Assembly (NCBI GenBank): GCA_022821875.1
Contig: JAJECV010000043.1
Span: 1-38,305 of the forward strand
From: Rhodothermales bacterium
Lineage (GTDB): Bacteria; Bacteroidota; Rhodothermia; Rhodothermales; Bin80
DNA length: 38,305 nt
Direction: 5' to 3'
Shown here: piece after piece, positions 1-7,989 of the stretch
Layout of the letters: each line of letters starts with the position of its first letter
Numbering within the stretch: position 1 is the stretch's first letter
Made by a program: the position numbers and the translations under genes
Notes under the pieces: generated by a model
Told to the model about the DNA's origin: nothing
Database searches by the model: none
The model's input: only the letters and a program-made list of their open reading frames with translations

Positions 1-1330
1 TGATACCCGGTAATCACGGACCCGCCGTGATTCGATGGAGCACTCCAGGAAAGGAGGATTGCCGACGGGCCGGATGCCGTGGCGGTAAGTCCGGCGGGCG
101 CATCCGGCGCAGTGACGGCCCCCGTGGTTGCACTGGCCACGTTCGATGGCGTGCCGGTGCCGACCGAATTGATTGCAGAGACGCGGTAGTGTCTTGTGTC
201 CCCCTCGGTCAGCCCCGTATGCGTATAGGTGGTGGCCGCACTTCCGGTGTTTGTCTCCAGATCCGTCCAGGAACCCCCTGCATTCGCGGACACCTCAATC
301 TGATAGCCGGTGACTGCGGCCCCGCCGTTATTGGAGGGGGAACTCCAGGAAAGCGTGATTTCGGTTCGCCCCGAAGCCGTGGCGGTTAAATTTGAAGGTG
401 CATCCGGTGCCGTGGCGGCCGTTGTCGTTGCGCTGGCCACATCGGAAGGGGCACCCGGACCCACAGAATTGATGGCACGGACCCGGTAATGGCGCGTCGT
501 GCCGGGGGAAATATCCGTATGTACATAGGTCGTATTGGTGTTTCGGGTATTGCCGATCAGATTCGTCCAGTTCCCGGTTCCACTGGGGGACACCTGAATC
601 CGATACCCTGTGATGGATGATCCACCGTTACTGGAAGGAGCCGTCCAGGACAAATCAATCCGGGTCGGGCCGGAAGCGGTTGCCGTCAGATTGGCGGGTG
701 CCTCCGGTGCCGTGACCGTGGATGCATCGGTCGTTGCGTGGGCGACATTCGAAGGTGCCCCCGCACCAACGGCATTGATGGCACGGACCCGATAATGACG
801 CGTTGTGCCGGCCGTAAGCCCCGTGTGAGAATAGGTCGTGGTTGCGCGTCCCGTAACATCCTGCAGAGGATTCCAGGAACTGCCTGCATTGGAGGATACT
901 TGAATTCGATACCCTGTAATGGCGGCCCCGCCGTTGTTCACAGGGGCTGTCCATGACAGGTCAATCCGGGTTTGCCCGGAAGCCGTTGCGGTCAAACTCG
1001 TGGGCGCACCCGGTGCAGAGATCGCCTGCGTCGTTGCAGAGGCCTCATTGGAGGGTGCGCCGGTACCAATACGATTGATCGCAGAGACGCGGTAGTAGCG
1101 CGTCGTGCCTTCGGTAAGCCCCGTATCCGTGTAGGTTGTCCCAACGTCTCCAGTGTCTTCTACCAGAGGAGGATTCCCCCAATCTGTCCCATCCGCGGAA
1201 CTCTCAATTTGATACCCCGTAATGGGGACACCACCGTTATCATTGGGAACCGTCCAGGAAAGAACGATCCGGGTCGGTCCGGAAGCGGTTGCCGTTAAAT
1301 TCATGGGCGCATCCGGTGCACTGGCATCCG
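1..1330 (-). repeat. Tandem ~300-bp repeats encoding FN3 domains
   Basis: A conserved segment (plus-strand catccggtgc or a close variant) recurs at 101, 401, 701, 1007 and 1310, so the spacing is 300, 300, 306 and 303 bases, always a multiple of three. The repeats are similar at the DNA level and not only in protein, which points to recent duplication or gene conversion within the array. Copies upstream of about 1500 are much less alike. Confidence 0.85.
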
Positions 1331-2249
1331 TCGTTGCAGAGGCCTCATTCAAGGATGGAAAACCCACGCCAGTGGAATTAATGGCAGCGACGCGGTAATA
1401 GTACTTCGTGCCTGCGTCAACTGCCCCATCTATAGAGGTTGTGCCAATCGACATAGTATTCGGTACAATCTCCCTCCAGGGAACCTGGTCATCACGAGAC
1501 CTCCAAATGCGGTAGCTCGTAATGGCTGATGTACCACTGCTACGGGGAGTTACCCACTCAACAGTGATCTCATTGCGCCCGGTAGCTGTCGCAGTCAGGT
1601 CGGTCACATAACCCGGTCCCCCAGTTGTTGCGCTGGCTATATTAGAAAAGCCGCTCCTTTCGTCATCGCTATTAACGGCAAGGACACGGTAATAATACGT
1701 TGCTCCTGGCGCAATCTCCCTACTATCATTGATAAATTCACCACCTCTAATAAGCTCCGAAAACAAAGAACTCCAATTGCTTATTCCATCGGCAGAATAC
1801 TCCATATGATATCCCTTAATCGCTGATCCACCGTTGTCGTCTGGAGCCCTCCAGTAAAGATCAATCGAATTTGGTCCTCCGAATGCTTGTAAATACGATG
1901 GCGGATCAGGAGGATCAACGTTAGGACTGATCGTCACATGAATTCCTTCGGATCCTCCCATATTCGTAGCGGCATCCGTCTTATTACCGTCATCCTCTAA
2001 TGAATGCTCTGATGAGATGTCGTCTGAATTTCCATTCTCCTTGAATATCGTGGGGAGAGCATTGACGGGGAAATCCTGGGACAGGTCAATCTGATTGCGG
2101 CCCTCGACCAAATTCTGAGAGGGAGCCAACTGCAAATTTCCGTATCCCTGTGCCCATGCTCCTATTGGAAAAACCAGTAGGATTAACAGCAGGAAGTGTA
2201 CACTGTTGAATGTCAGATGACAAAAATGGGGAGCAAAGTTCAGTCTCAT
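1..2249 (-). CDS. Secreted protein with tandem fibronectin type III repeats (partial, C-terminus off the window)
   Basis: The minus-strand frame is open without a stop from the ATG at 2249 to the window edge, giving 749 residues; the C-terminus is missing. Residues 1-33 form a signal peptide (hydrophobic LLLILLVFPIG, then AWA before QG). An acidic linker (about 34-110) follows, then six complete FN3 domains and a seventh cut by the edge. Each has a start like APDAPxNLTATASG, a strand with LSW, the motif NNGGxxITGY, and a closing strand like TRHYRVRAINSVG followed by APSNVASATT. Domains 1-2 are divergent and domains 3-7 are close copies. An in-frame TAA lies 6 bases upstream of the ATG, so this start is firm. 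FN3 arrays of this type occur in exported adhesins, glycanases and sorting-domain proteins; which applies here cannot be seen. The gene is exported, and cell-surface location is inferred. Confidence 0.9.
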   Translation of the reverse strand, partial: MRLNFAPHFCHLTFNSVHFLLLILLVFPIGAWAQGYGNLQLAPSQNLVEGRNQIDLSQDFPVNALPTIFKENGNSDDISSEHSLEDDGNKTDAATNMGGSEGIHVTISPNVDPPDPPSYLQAFGGPNSIDLYWRAPDDNGGSAIKGYHMEYSADGISNWSSLFSELIRGGEFINDSREIAPGATYYYRVLAVNSDDERSGFSNIASATTGGPGYVTDLTATATGRNEITVEWVTPRSSGTSAITSYRIWRSRDDQVPWREIVPNTMSIGTTSIDGAVDAGTKYYYRVAAINSTGVGFPSLNEASATTDASAPDAPMNLTATASGPTRIVLSWTVPNDNGGVPITGYQIESSADGTDWGNPPLVEDTGDVGTTYTDTGLTEGTTRYYRVSAINRIGTGAPSNEASATTQAISAPGAPTSLTATASGQTRIDLSWTAPVNNGGAAITGYRIQVSSNAGSSWNPLQDVTGRATTTYSHTGLTAGTTRHYRVRAINAVGAGAPSNVAHATTDASTVTAPEAPANLTATASGPTRIDLSWTAPSSNGGSSITGYRIQVSPSGTGNWTNLIGNTRNTNTTYVHTDISPGTTRHYRVRAINSVGPGAPSDVASATTTAATAPDAPSNLTATASGRTEITLSWSSPSNNGGAAVTGYQIEVSANAGGSWTDLETNTGSAATTYTHTGLTEGDTRHYRVSAINSVGTGTPSNVASATTGAVTAPDAPAGLTATASGPSAILLSWSAPSNHGGSVITGY

Positions 2250-2494
2250 TGCTTAATTAATTTTGGTTTATCCGAAAGGGCAGAAACGAACAGATACCTG
2301 CTATTCACACAACCCATCAGCACTCACCCCTAATTTACGATCCATTACATCTTTATGCAAATTCCCGAACCACGGTCTGCAGAAGCACCCGATAATGATT
2401 TTTTTTTGAGTTCCGGGCCGATGTTTCCCAAGATACAAAAGCTTGCCGCTAGACACTGCCGGGAGAATCTATACGGAACGGATACGGATGTGTG
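2250..2494. other. Intergenic region upstream of the FN3-repeat gene
   Basis: This AT-richer stretch lies between the acuI-type gene's terminator and the FN3-repeat gene. It should hold the promoter of the FN3-repeat gene, because the upstream gene ends in an intrinsic terminator. I see no convincing promoter match, no RNA gene and no believable small reading frame. No clear Shine-Dalgarno sequence precedes the ATG at 2249. Confidence 0.4.
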
Positions 2495-2532
2495 AAAAAA
2501 TCCCGATCAATCCCTCATGCCGATGCGGGATT
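2495..2532 (-). terminator. Intrinsic terminator of the acuI-type gene
   Basis: On the minus strand, AATCCCGCATC (2532-2522) pairs with GATCGGGATT (2508-2499), leaving a single bulged C. The loop is 13 bases and the right arm runs into a run of six T. The left arm overlaps the last codons of the reductase gene. This is the clearest rho-independent terminator in the window. Confidence 0.7.
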
Positions 2533-3513
2533 CTCAAGTGGATTCTTCATGTCAACCAGAAATCTGCCGGGAGCTTTGCCTTGTATTTTTGCATAACAAA
2601 CACTCTCGATATCCTCCAATCCAATGGTCCCCATGAATAACTGATCCACCTCCTGTTCAGGAATGATTGCCTGCAGCCGCTGCCAGGCAGTCTCACGATC
2701 CTGCATAGATGCAGTGTTGGAATCAATCCCCGCAAGCGTAACACCACGAAGGATAAACGGATAGACAGTTGTCCTTAACTCCGCGCCGGCTACATTCCCG
2801 GATGTCGCAACACATCCATGCCGTCTCACCTTCGTCAGAGCTGCCGCCAGTCCCCCTCCCCCCACCGTATCCACCACTGCATCATACACGGCATGTTCCA
2901 ATGGTCGGCCGGCATGGATCCGGCCCATCGTTTTTGATGCTCCCAACCCTTTGAGTTTATACCATAAATATGAACTGTCACACGATGCAATCACGGCGTA
3001 TCCGAGGCGATCAAGCAACTTGACCGCAATCATGCCTACGCCCCCTGATGCACCGGTAACCAGAATCTCTCCACGCGTGATCCCGTTCCTCTGCAGGGCC
3101 ATGACACTCAGCATCGCCGTGAGCCCCGCTGTACCCAGTATCATGGAGGTGCGTGTACTCATCCCATCAGGCAGTTTCAGTAAGTACTCAGACTCTACGA
3201 ACTGCAAAGTTGAGTACCCTCCACTGAATGACTCGCCAAGCCCTCCGCCGGTCAGCATGACTTGACTGCCCGTCGGATAGCGCCTGAGCGCAGAGTCTAG
3301 AACGGTACCTGCCAGATCAATTCCAGGCACAAACGGAAACGGTGCCCGGACGATTTTACCCGTGCCCGTAACCGCCAGTGCATCTTTATAGTTAACTCCA
3401 GAATACTCTACGGCAACCCGTACAGGGCCATGTCCAACCGGAATGTTCTGCCCAAATGCAAACGAACACTGCCCCGGGGCCGTCAGGACGAGTGCTCTAT
3501 GCGGATTTTCCAT
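2515..3513 (-). CDS. acuI: AcuI/YhdH-family NADPH-dependent MDR oxidoreductase
   Basis: This 332-residue protein belongs to the zinc-free medium-chain dehydrogenase/reductase family, YhdH/AcuI branch; characterised AcuI enzymes reduce acryloyl-CoA to propionyl-CoA with NADPH. Visible features are SGVNYKDALAVTGTGKI (38-54), PGIDLAGTV (63-71), GTAGLTAM (127-134) and the nucleotide-binding VTGASGGVG (152-160). The length fits the family (about 325-330). It is probably cytosolic. The start codon lies only 2 bases from an ATG read in the opposite direction, so the two genes are divergent and probably share a short control region inside 3514-3572. An intrinsic terminator overlaps its 3' end. The family is secure; the acryloyl-CoA substrate is inferred, since YhdH-type quinone oxidoreductases look alike. 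Confidence 0.85.
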   Translation of the reverse strand: MENPHRALVLTAPGQCSFAFGQNIPVGHGPVRVAVEYSGVNYKDALAVTGTGKIVRAPFPFVPGIDLAGTVLDSALRRYPTGSQVMLTGGGLGESFSGGYSTLQFVESEYLLKLPDGMSTRTSMILGTAGLTAMLSVMALQRNGITRGEILVTGASGGVGMIAVKLLDRLGYAVIASCDSSYLWYKLKGLGASKTMGRIHAGRPLEHAVYDAVVDTVGGGGLAAALTKVRRHGCVATSGNVAGAELRTTVYPFILRGVTLAGIDSNTASMQDRETAWQRLQAIIPEQEVDQLFMGTIGLEDIESVCYAKIQGKAPGRFLVDMKNPLENPASA

Positions 3514-3572
3514 GAATGAACTTATTTGTAATGCGGCGTACCATTTTGCAGAGGTTTGAGAACCTTACTCCC

Positions 3573-4253
3573 ATGCACTCCCGCCAGATCCAGAATACGT
3601 TCTATCATTTACGCCTCATGGCTGCCCTTGCGGCAAGCCTTGTACTCGTGACTCTGTGTTTTAAGCTTCCCCTGAGATTTGATCCCACGCCTGAACCATG
3701 GAGACTGACTCTGATTCCCCAGGGAATCAGTACCGGGATGGAACGCCCCCTGTTCCTGACTCCCGTTATCGACAGAGAATCCATCGGAGCCCCGCCCGGC
3801 ACCGATGCCTTCGCATCTGCTGCGAATGAGACCACTGTTCCGAAAGATACGATCCCTGAAGACATCCAACCCGCACTCCGGCAAATCTCTACCGTCCCGA
3901 TCCTGGACCGCGCAGAGATTATGCCGGAAATCCGAGGTGGACTGGGTGCATACTATATCATGATTGATTATCCCAAAGAAGCGATTGATCAGGGAATTGA
4001 GGGGAAACTGGTCATGACCTTCACCGTCAACCCGGATGGGAGCGCAAGCGATATTCTGGTCTCACAATCTCTGCATGCATTGCTTGATTCTGCTGCCGTG
4101 CAGGCGCTGCGCCGGACACGTTTTATCCCCGGTCAACATATGGGCAAATCTGCACGAGTCCGCATGCGCCTGCCGGTACGCTTCCAGCTCATTGACCCGA
4201 CGGACTCCACACTGACCCATGCCTCATCGCCGGAACAGGCTCCGAAGCAGTGA
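3573..4253 (+). CDS. TonB-like energy transducer (TonB C-terminal domain)
   Basis: From the ATG at 3573 this gives 226 residues: a short N-terminus, one membrane segment (about 14-31, LMAALAASLVLVTLCFKL), a periplasmic linker, and a TonB C-terminal domain (about 122-207). The domain shows YPKEAIDQGIEGKLVMTFTV, NPDGSASDILV and a C-terminal helix with AAVQALRRTRFIPG. TonB proteins couple the inner-membrane proton gradient to outer-membrane receptors such as the one at 10284-13574. An in-frame ATG at 3516 would add 19 residues but leaves only 2 bases to the divergent acuI start, so I prefer 3573. No exbB or exbD is in view. The linker is not strongly proline-rich, so it may be a specialised TonB paralogue. 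Confidence 0.8.
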   Translation: MHSRQIQNTFYHLRLMAALAASLVLVTLCFKLPLRFDPTPEPWRLTLIPQGISTGMERPLFLTPVIDRESIGAPPGTDAFASAANETTVPKDTIPEDIQPALRQISTVPILDRAEIMPEIRGGLGAYYIMIDYPKEAIDQGIEGKLVMTFTVNPDGSASDILVSQSLHALLDSAAVQALRRTRFIPGQHMGKSARVRMRLPVRFQLIDPTDSTLTHASSPEQAPKQ

Positions 4254-4312
4254 GCGCATGAACCCACGGAACATTCCGCGAACGATCCGCCCGAATTCTG
4301 ATCCAATGGACA

Positions 4313-5872
4313 TTAGACGGGGGGATAAACATACGAAGCGCCCAGCCCCAGCGGAAGCCCGAATACCCAGTATAAGACCAGAAATGCCGTCCAGGCAATC
4401 AGAAAAGTAACCGAATAGGGAATCATAATGGCGGTCAGCGTCCCAATACCGGTTTGCTTAAAGTATTTCTGACAGTAAACCACCACCAGCGGAAAATATG
4501 GCATCAGAGGGGTGATGATATTGGAAGACGAATCGCCCACCCGATAGGCGGCCTGTGTCAGATCGGGAGAGATCCCGACCTGCATTAACATGGGGACGAA
4601 TATGGGGGCCAGTAGTGCCCATTTTGCCGATGCAGATCCCACAAAAAGATTTACAAATGCCGTCAGCAGGATGATGCCCATAATGGTCACCGAACCGGGA
4701 AGCGCCAGTGCCTGAAGGGCAGATGCCCCCTTGAGTGCCAGCAGTGCCCCGATATTTGAAGAAGCAAAAGCATGCACAAACAGCGCACAGAAGAACGCCA
4801 TCACAATGTAATATGCCATCCCATTCATCGCCTTGGTCATCGCATCCACCATGTCTCTGGACGATTTAAAAACCCGGGCCACATACCCGTACACTACCCC
4901 CGGTACGAGAAATAACAGAAAAATAAGCGGCACAATCGACTGCATGATCGGTGCCTGAAACGAATTCAATGATCCACTGGAATCCCGGAACGGAGAATCC
5001 GCCGGAAGCAATGTCAGAATGAGTACCACAATTCCCAGCAGCATAACCCCGGTCGCCCACCAGAAGGCACCTGATTCACGCCTGCTGATTTTGTCCATTC
5101 CCTCGGATCTCTCCGCATCCTCATCCACGGGCGTGTTCCTCTGGAGACGAGGCTCAACCAGACGATCTGTTATATACCAGCCCAGTGCAATAATCAACAC
5201 ACTGGAAGCCATCGTGAAGAAATAATTGCACAGAGGATTGATCAGGATCGCGGCATCCAGAATCTGGGCAGCCGGCTGTGTAAACCCCTGCAGAAGAGGA
5301 TCCAGCGCCGACGGGAGTGGATTTGCACTGAAACCACCCGAAACTCCGGCAAACGCCGCGGCAATCCCGGCCAGTGGATGACGGCCGGCCGCGTGGAAGA
5401 TCACACCCCCTAATGGAATTACCAGCACGTATCCCGCATCTACTGCACTGTGACTCAATAGTCCGACCAGAACGACCACCGGGGTGAGGAGCCGGGCGGA
5501 GGTCCTGGACAGGAGCAATTTGATCCCCGTATTGAAATAGCCCGCTTCATCCGCCACACCTACACCTAACATGGCAACCAAAACCACCCCGAGCGGTGCA
5601 AATCCGGTGAATATGGAGACCATTCTGCTCATAAAATCGGTAATTGCGCTGCCCGTCAACAGATTGTTAATCACCAGCGGCGCATCAGTGCGGGGATCAA
5701 TGACCGAAGAGAATGAGAAATTCGACAGGAACGCGCTTAAGATCCAGACAACGATCAATAGCAGTAAGAAAAGCATGGACGGGTCCGGCAATTTATTGCC
5801 AACCACTTCAATGCCCTTGAGACACCTGTCTAGAAAACCTTTCGCTGGTTCAATACGGGATGCTTGATTCAT
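4313..5872 (-). CDS. abgT: AbgT-family transporter
   Basis: This 519-residue integral membrane protein has about 11-13 hydrophobic segments. Family hallmarks are present: the N-terminal KLPDPSMLF, the central AGVSGGFSANPLPSALDPL hairpin loop, and the C-terminal VGSASAKWALLAPIF followed by RVGDSSSNIITPLMPYFPL. AbgT proteins include p-aminobenzoyl-glutamate importers and pumps that export sulfonamide-type antimetabolites (YdaH, MtrF); sequence alone does not tell which this is. It faces the tonB-like gene tail to tail. The upstream same-strand gene ends 34 bases before this ATG, so the two could be co-transcribed. No aminobenzoyl-glutamate hydrolase genes (abgA, abgB) are nearby, which weakens a folate-salvage reading. 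Confidence 0.9.
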   Translation of the reverse strand: MNQASRIEPAKGFLDRCLKGIEVVGNKLPDPSMLFLLLLIVVWILSAFLSNFSFSSVIDPRTDAPLVINNLLTGSAITDFMSRMVSIFTGFAPLGVVLVAMLGVGVADEAGYFNTGIKLLLSRTSARLLTPVVVLVGLLSHSAVDAGYVLVIPLGGVIFHAAGRHPLAGIAAAFAGVSGGFSANPLPSALDPLLQGFTQPAAQILDAAILINPLCNYFFTMASSVLIIALGWYITDRLVEPRLQRNTPVDEDAERSEGMDKISRRESGAFWWATGVMLLGIVVLILTLLPADSPFRDSSGSLNSFQAPIMQSIVPLIFLLFLVPGVVYGYVARVFKSSRDMVDAMTKAMNGMAYYIVMAFFCALFVHAFASSNIGALLALKGASALQALALPGSVTIMGIILLTAFVNLFVGSASAKWALLAPIFVPMLMQVGISPDLTQAAYRVGDSSSNIITPLMPYFPLVVVYCQKYFKQTGIGTLTAIMIPYSVTFLIAWTAFLVLYWVFGLPLGLGASYVYPPV

Positions 5873-5906
5873 GAATTAAACGGGAATTGGGGAAATGAAC
5901 GGAGAA

Positions 5907-6623
5907 CTATTCAACATATTTTACCCGGTACCGTGCGAATGGCAACCAGGCCAGCCATAAAATAACAAATGCCAACGGCTGTGCCGTCAGAATATACCAC
6001 GGCCAGGGACCTAAAAAATCAAGCAGAGACCCCATGGGAGGCTTCTGCATCAGATATAAATAGTTGGACCCCGTAAGATGATTAAACATCATGATCACCA
6101 ATGCATAGGCATTCAGCCACAGAAGAGTATAAAATACACCAATCCTGCGAGGATAAATGCGCCAGATCACCACGGCATAAATGATGTGAAGAATCAGCCC
6201 GCAATGGACAACCCAGTAAGAAAAAAACAACAGATGCGGAAACGCCTCCGGTAAATCAGGGGTCAGCACTCCCTGCAAGGTTCCTCCGATGATCAGATAG
6301 TAAAACACTTCAAGCATACGTTTTGGGGGTTGCCGCCAGAATAAAACAGGAAGAACAAGTGCGAAGAGGTTGCAGATGTTTAATGGCAGATCCTCCCGCC
6401 AGTCAAAACTGCCGGCCGTCACTCGAAAAAATACCGAACTGAGAATCCCCGCACAGACAATTACGGACAGCCCGCGCAAAATCCACTGCTGCGTTTGCGC
6501 CCCGAAACTCCTTCTTGCAAATAATGGCAGCCACACACACAGACCAACCATAAGGAGTATGATCAATAGGTGCTGGAAACCAAAAAACCGGATCCCGGAT
6601 GCTTCTGAAAGAAATAATGTCAT
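5907..6623 (-). CDS. TIGR02206/YwaF-type integral membrane protein of unknown function
   Basis: This 238-residue protein has about seven hydrophobic segments. It matches the TIGR02206 family (Treponema TP0381, Bacillus YwaF) through LPLNICNLFALVLPV, GGTLQGVLTPDL, FPHLLFFSYWVVHCGLIL and a late MFNHLTGSNYLYLMQKPP, then LLDFLGPWPWYI. The conserved His and Pro in FPHLLFF and the Asn-Tyr-Tyr pattern are intact. No biochemical role is established for the family. The start codon ATG at 6623 fits the usual N-terminus (FFGFQHLLIIL). It lies 34 bases upstream of the AbgT gene on the same strand and may share its transcript. Confidence 0.8.
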   Translation of the reverse strand: MTLFLSEASGIRFFGFQHLLIILLMVGLCVWLPLFARRSFGAQTQQWILRGLSVIVCAGILSSVFFRVTAGSFDWREDLPLNICNLFALVLPVLFWRQPPKRMLEVFYYLIIGGTLQGVLTPDLPEAFPHLLFFSYWVVHCGLILHIIYAVVIWRIYPRRIGVFYTLLWLNAYALVIMMFNHLTGSNYLYLMQKPPMGSLLDFLGPWPWYILTAQPLAFVILWLAWLPFARYRVKYVE

Positions 6624-6927
6624 GGCACGTTCCGAACTGTATGCCGCCCTCTGTGCATAAAAGTACGGAACAATACGGTCTCGGGCTGACTCAAGGAAAG
6701 ATCAATGGTATTTCCGGGTCTGCTCAGAGGTCCGGCATTGTTGACGACCCGCCAGCGGATAAAGTCCAGACAATCTAAGCTGCTGGACGAATGGATTTTC
6801 TCACGATCATGACGGCCGTAAGATCAAGAATAGAAGAACTTGCTATTCAGGCTCCCTGCCCCATATTCCCGCTCCACAAGTAAGACATTTAAGGAATTAA
6901 ATCCATTCAGAATGTTCAGTAAGGTGG
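6624..6927. other. Intergenic region, no gene recognised
   Basis: These 304 bases separate the 3' end of the PorV-like gene from the start of the TIGR02206-type gene, both on the minus strand. I found no tRNA, no convincing intrinsic terminator and no believable short gene. A minus-strand TACTTTTA near 6660 resembles the Bacteroidota -7 element TAnnTTTG, but no properly spaced -33 element accompanies it. Confidence 0.4.
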
Positions 6928-7977
6928 CTATTTCAATAAAATCGCCAATGCAAGCCGGTTCGCCGAACCAAAAAAATCGCCAAACGCCGAATACGAGTAA
7001 TCCGCACGAAGCCCATAGCCACCGGTCTGGAGGTTTACTCCAATCCCGGCCGATATACTCTCTTCGTCATAATTGAACTTGTACCCGCCGCGCAGGAAAA
7101 ACATATCCATGAAACCATACTCAAGACCCACATGCAACCGCTCGGAATAATCCCGGGGATGCACCCAGTCCACGGCAAGCGTTAACTGACTGTTGCTCGG
7201 TCCGGGAACAGACTCAAATAACTGAAAGACATCCATCGCCAATCCAAAATCCAGGGTGAGCGGCAATTCAAATCGCTGGTCAAAATAATCACTCTGGTTT
7301 GAAAAATTTCTGAGCGCCGCCCCGAAGCGGAGGTCATGAAATCCCGGATAATACAGCGTACCAAAATCAAAAACAATGTTGTTGACCACATTGTCGCTGC
7401 TTTCAACAATATCTCCCGTGATGGCATCAATGATGGCTACATCAATATTCGGACTGAGATCCTGACGGGCATACCGGATATTCCCGCCAACATGAAACTG
7501 AGAAGTGATGGAGCGGGCATAGGAGATGCCGAAGGCAAAGTCGTTCACGGTAAAATCACCCAGATCAATATATCCCTGATCTCGCAGACCCGGATCATCC
7601 CCCACCTGCCAGGGCCGGGTTCCACGCAATGTACCGTAATCCATCGACACAAGATTGACCCCAATGACCCCAATTTTATCAATCTCATAAGCGGCAGCAA
7701 TGCTGTAAAGGGCTATATCCGCAATCCACGCCACATAACCGGCGGATACATCCGCCCCCTCCACCATACTAAGCGCAGCTGGATTCGAGAATACGGACGT
7801 TGACTTTCCGGTCGTCGCAATATAGGTGCCACCAAGTGCTGCAACATCAGCAGAGGGAGCAATCTGAAGAAAGCCCAATCCCGACTGGGCATACTTTACC
7901 ACCTGGCCCGTAACCATACTTGTGCACGAAAGACACAAAGCAATGGTGCTGAATACGATTGTTGCGAAATTTCTCAT
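6928..7977 (-). CDS. PorV/PorQ-family outer-membrane beta-barrel protein
   Basis: This 349-residue protein starts with a signal peptide (about 1-24) and then the family signature GLGFLQIAPSADVAALGG followed by TYIATTG and FSNPAAL. The rest alternates like a FadL-type beta-barrel and ends in an aromatic-rich strand region (YGLRADYSYSAFGDFFGS). In Porphyromonas, PorV carries sorting-domain cargo of the type IX secretion system to its processing site; many paralogues have unknown roles. The start is 12 bases behind the stop of the sorting-domain protein upstream, so it is probably the last gene of a three-gene operon with the TonB-dependent receptor. Its position suggests a dedicated partner for that neighbour, which is inference. 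It may equally be a simple channel. Confidence 0.8.
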   Translation of the reverse strand: MRNFATIVFSTIALCLSCTSMVTGQVVKYAQSGLGFLQIAPSADVAALGGTYIATTGKSTSVFSNPAALSMVEGADVSAGYVAWIADIALYSIAAAYEIDKIGVIGVNLVSMDYGTLRGTRPWQVGDDPGLRDQGYIDLGDFTVNDFAFGISYARSITSQFHVGGNIRYARQDLSPNIDVAIIDAITGDIVESSDNVVNNIVFDFGTLYYPGFHDLRFGAALRNFSNQSDYFDQRFELPLTLDFGLAMDVFQLFESVPGPSNSQLTLAVDWVHPRDYSERLHVGLEYGFMDMFFLRGGYKFNYDEESISAGIGVNLQTGGYGLRADYSYSAFGDFFGSANRLALAILLK

Positions 7978-7989
7978 GGTTTACTTCCT

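Noticed and set aside
1..1330. Possible CRISPR array from the regular repeats
   Set aside because: The spacing is about 300 bases, the repeats are coding and in frame, and the units are FN3 domains.
4267..4278. Palindrome CGGAACATTCCG between the convergent tonB-like and AbgT genes
   Set aside because: The stem is only four to five bases with almost no loop and no T-run, so it is not a credible terminator; as an operator it stands alone and unsupported.
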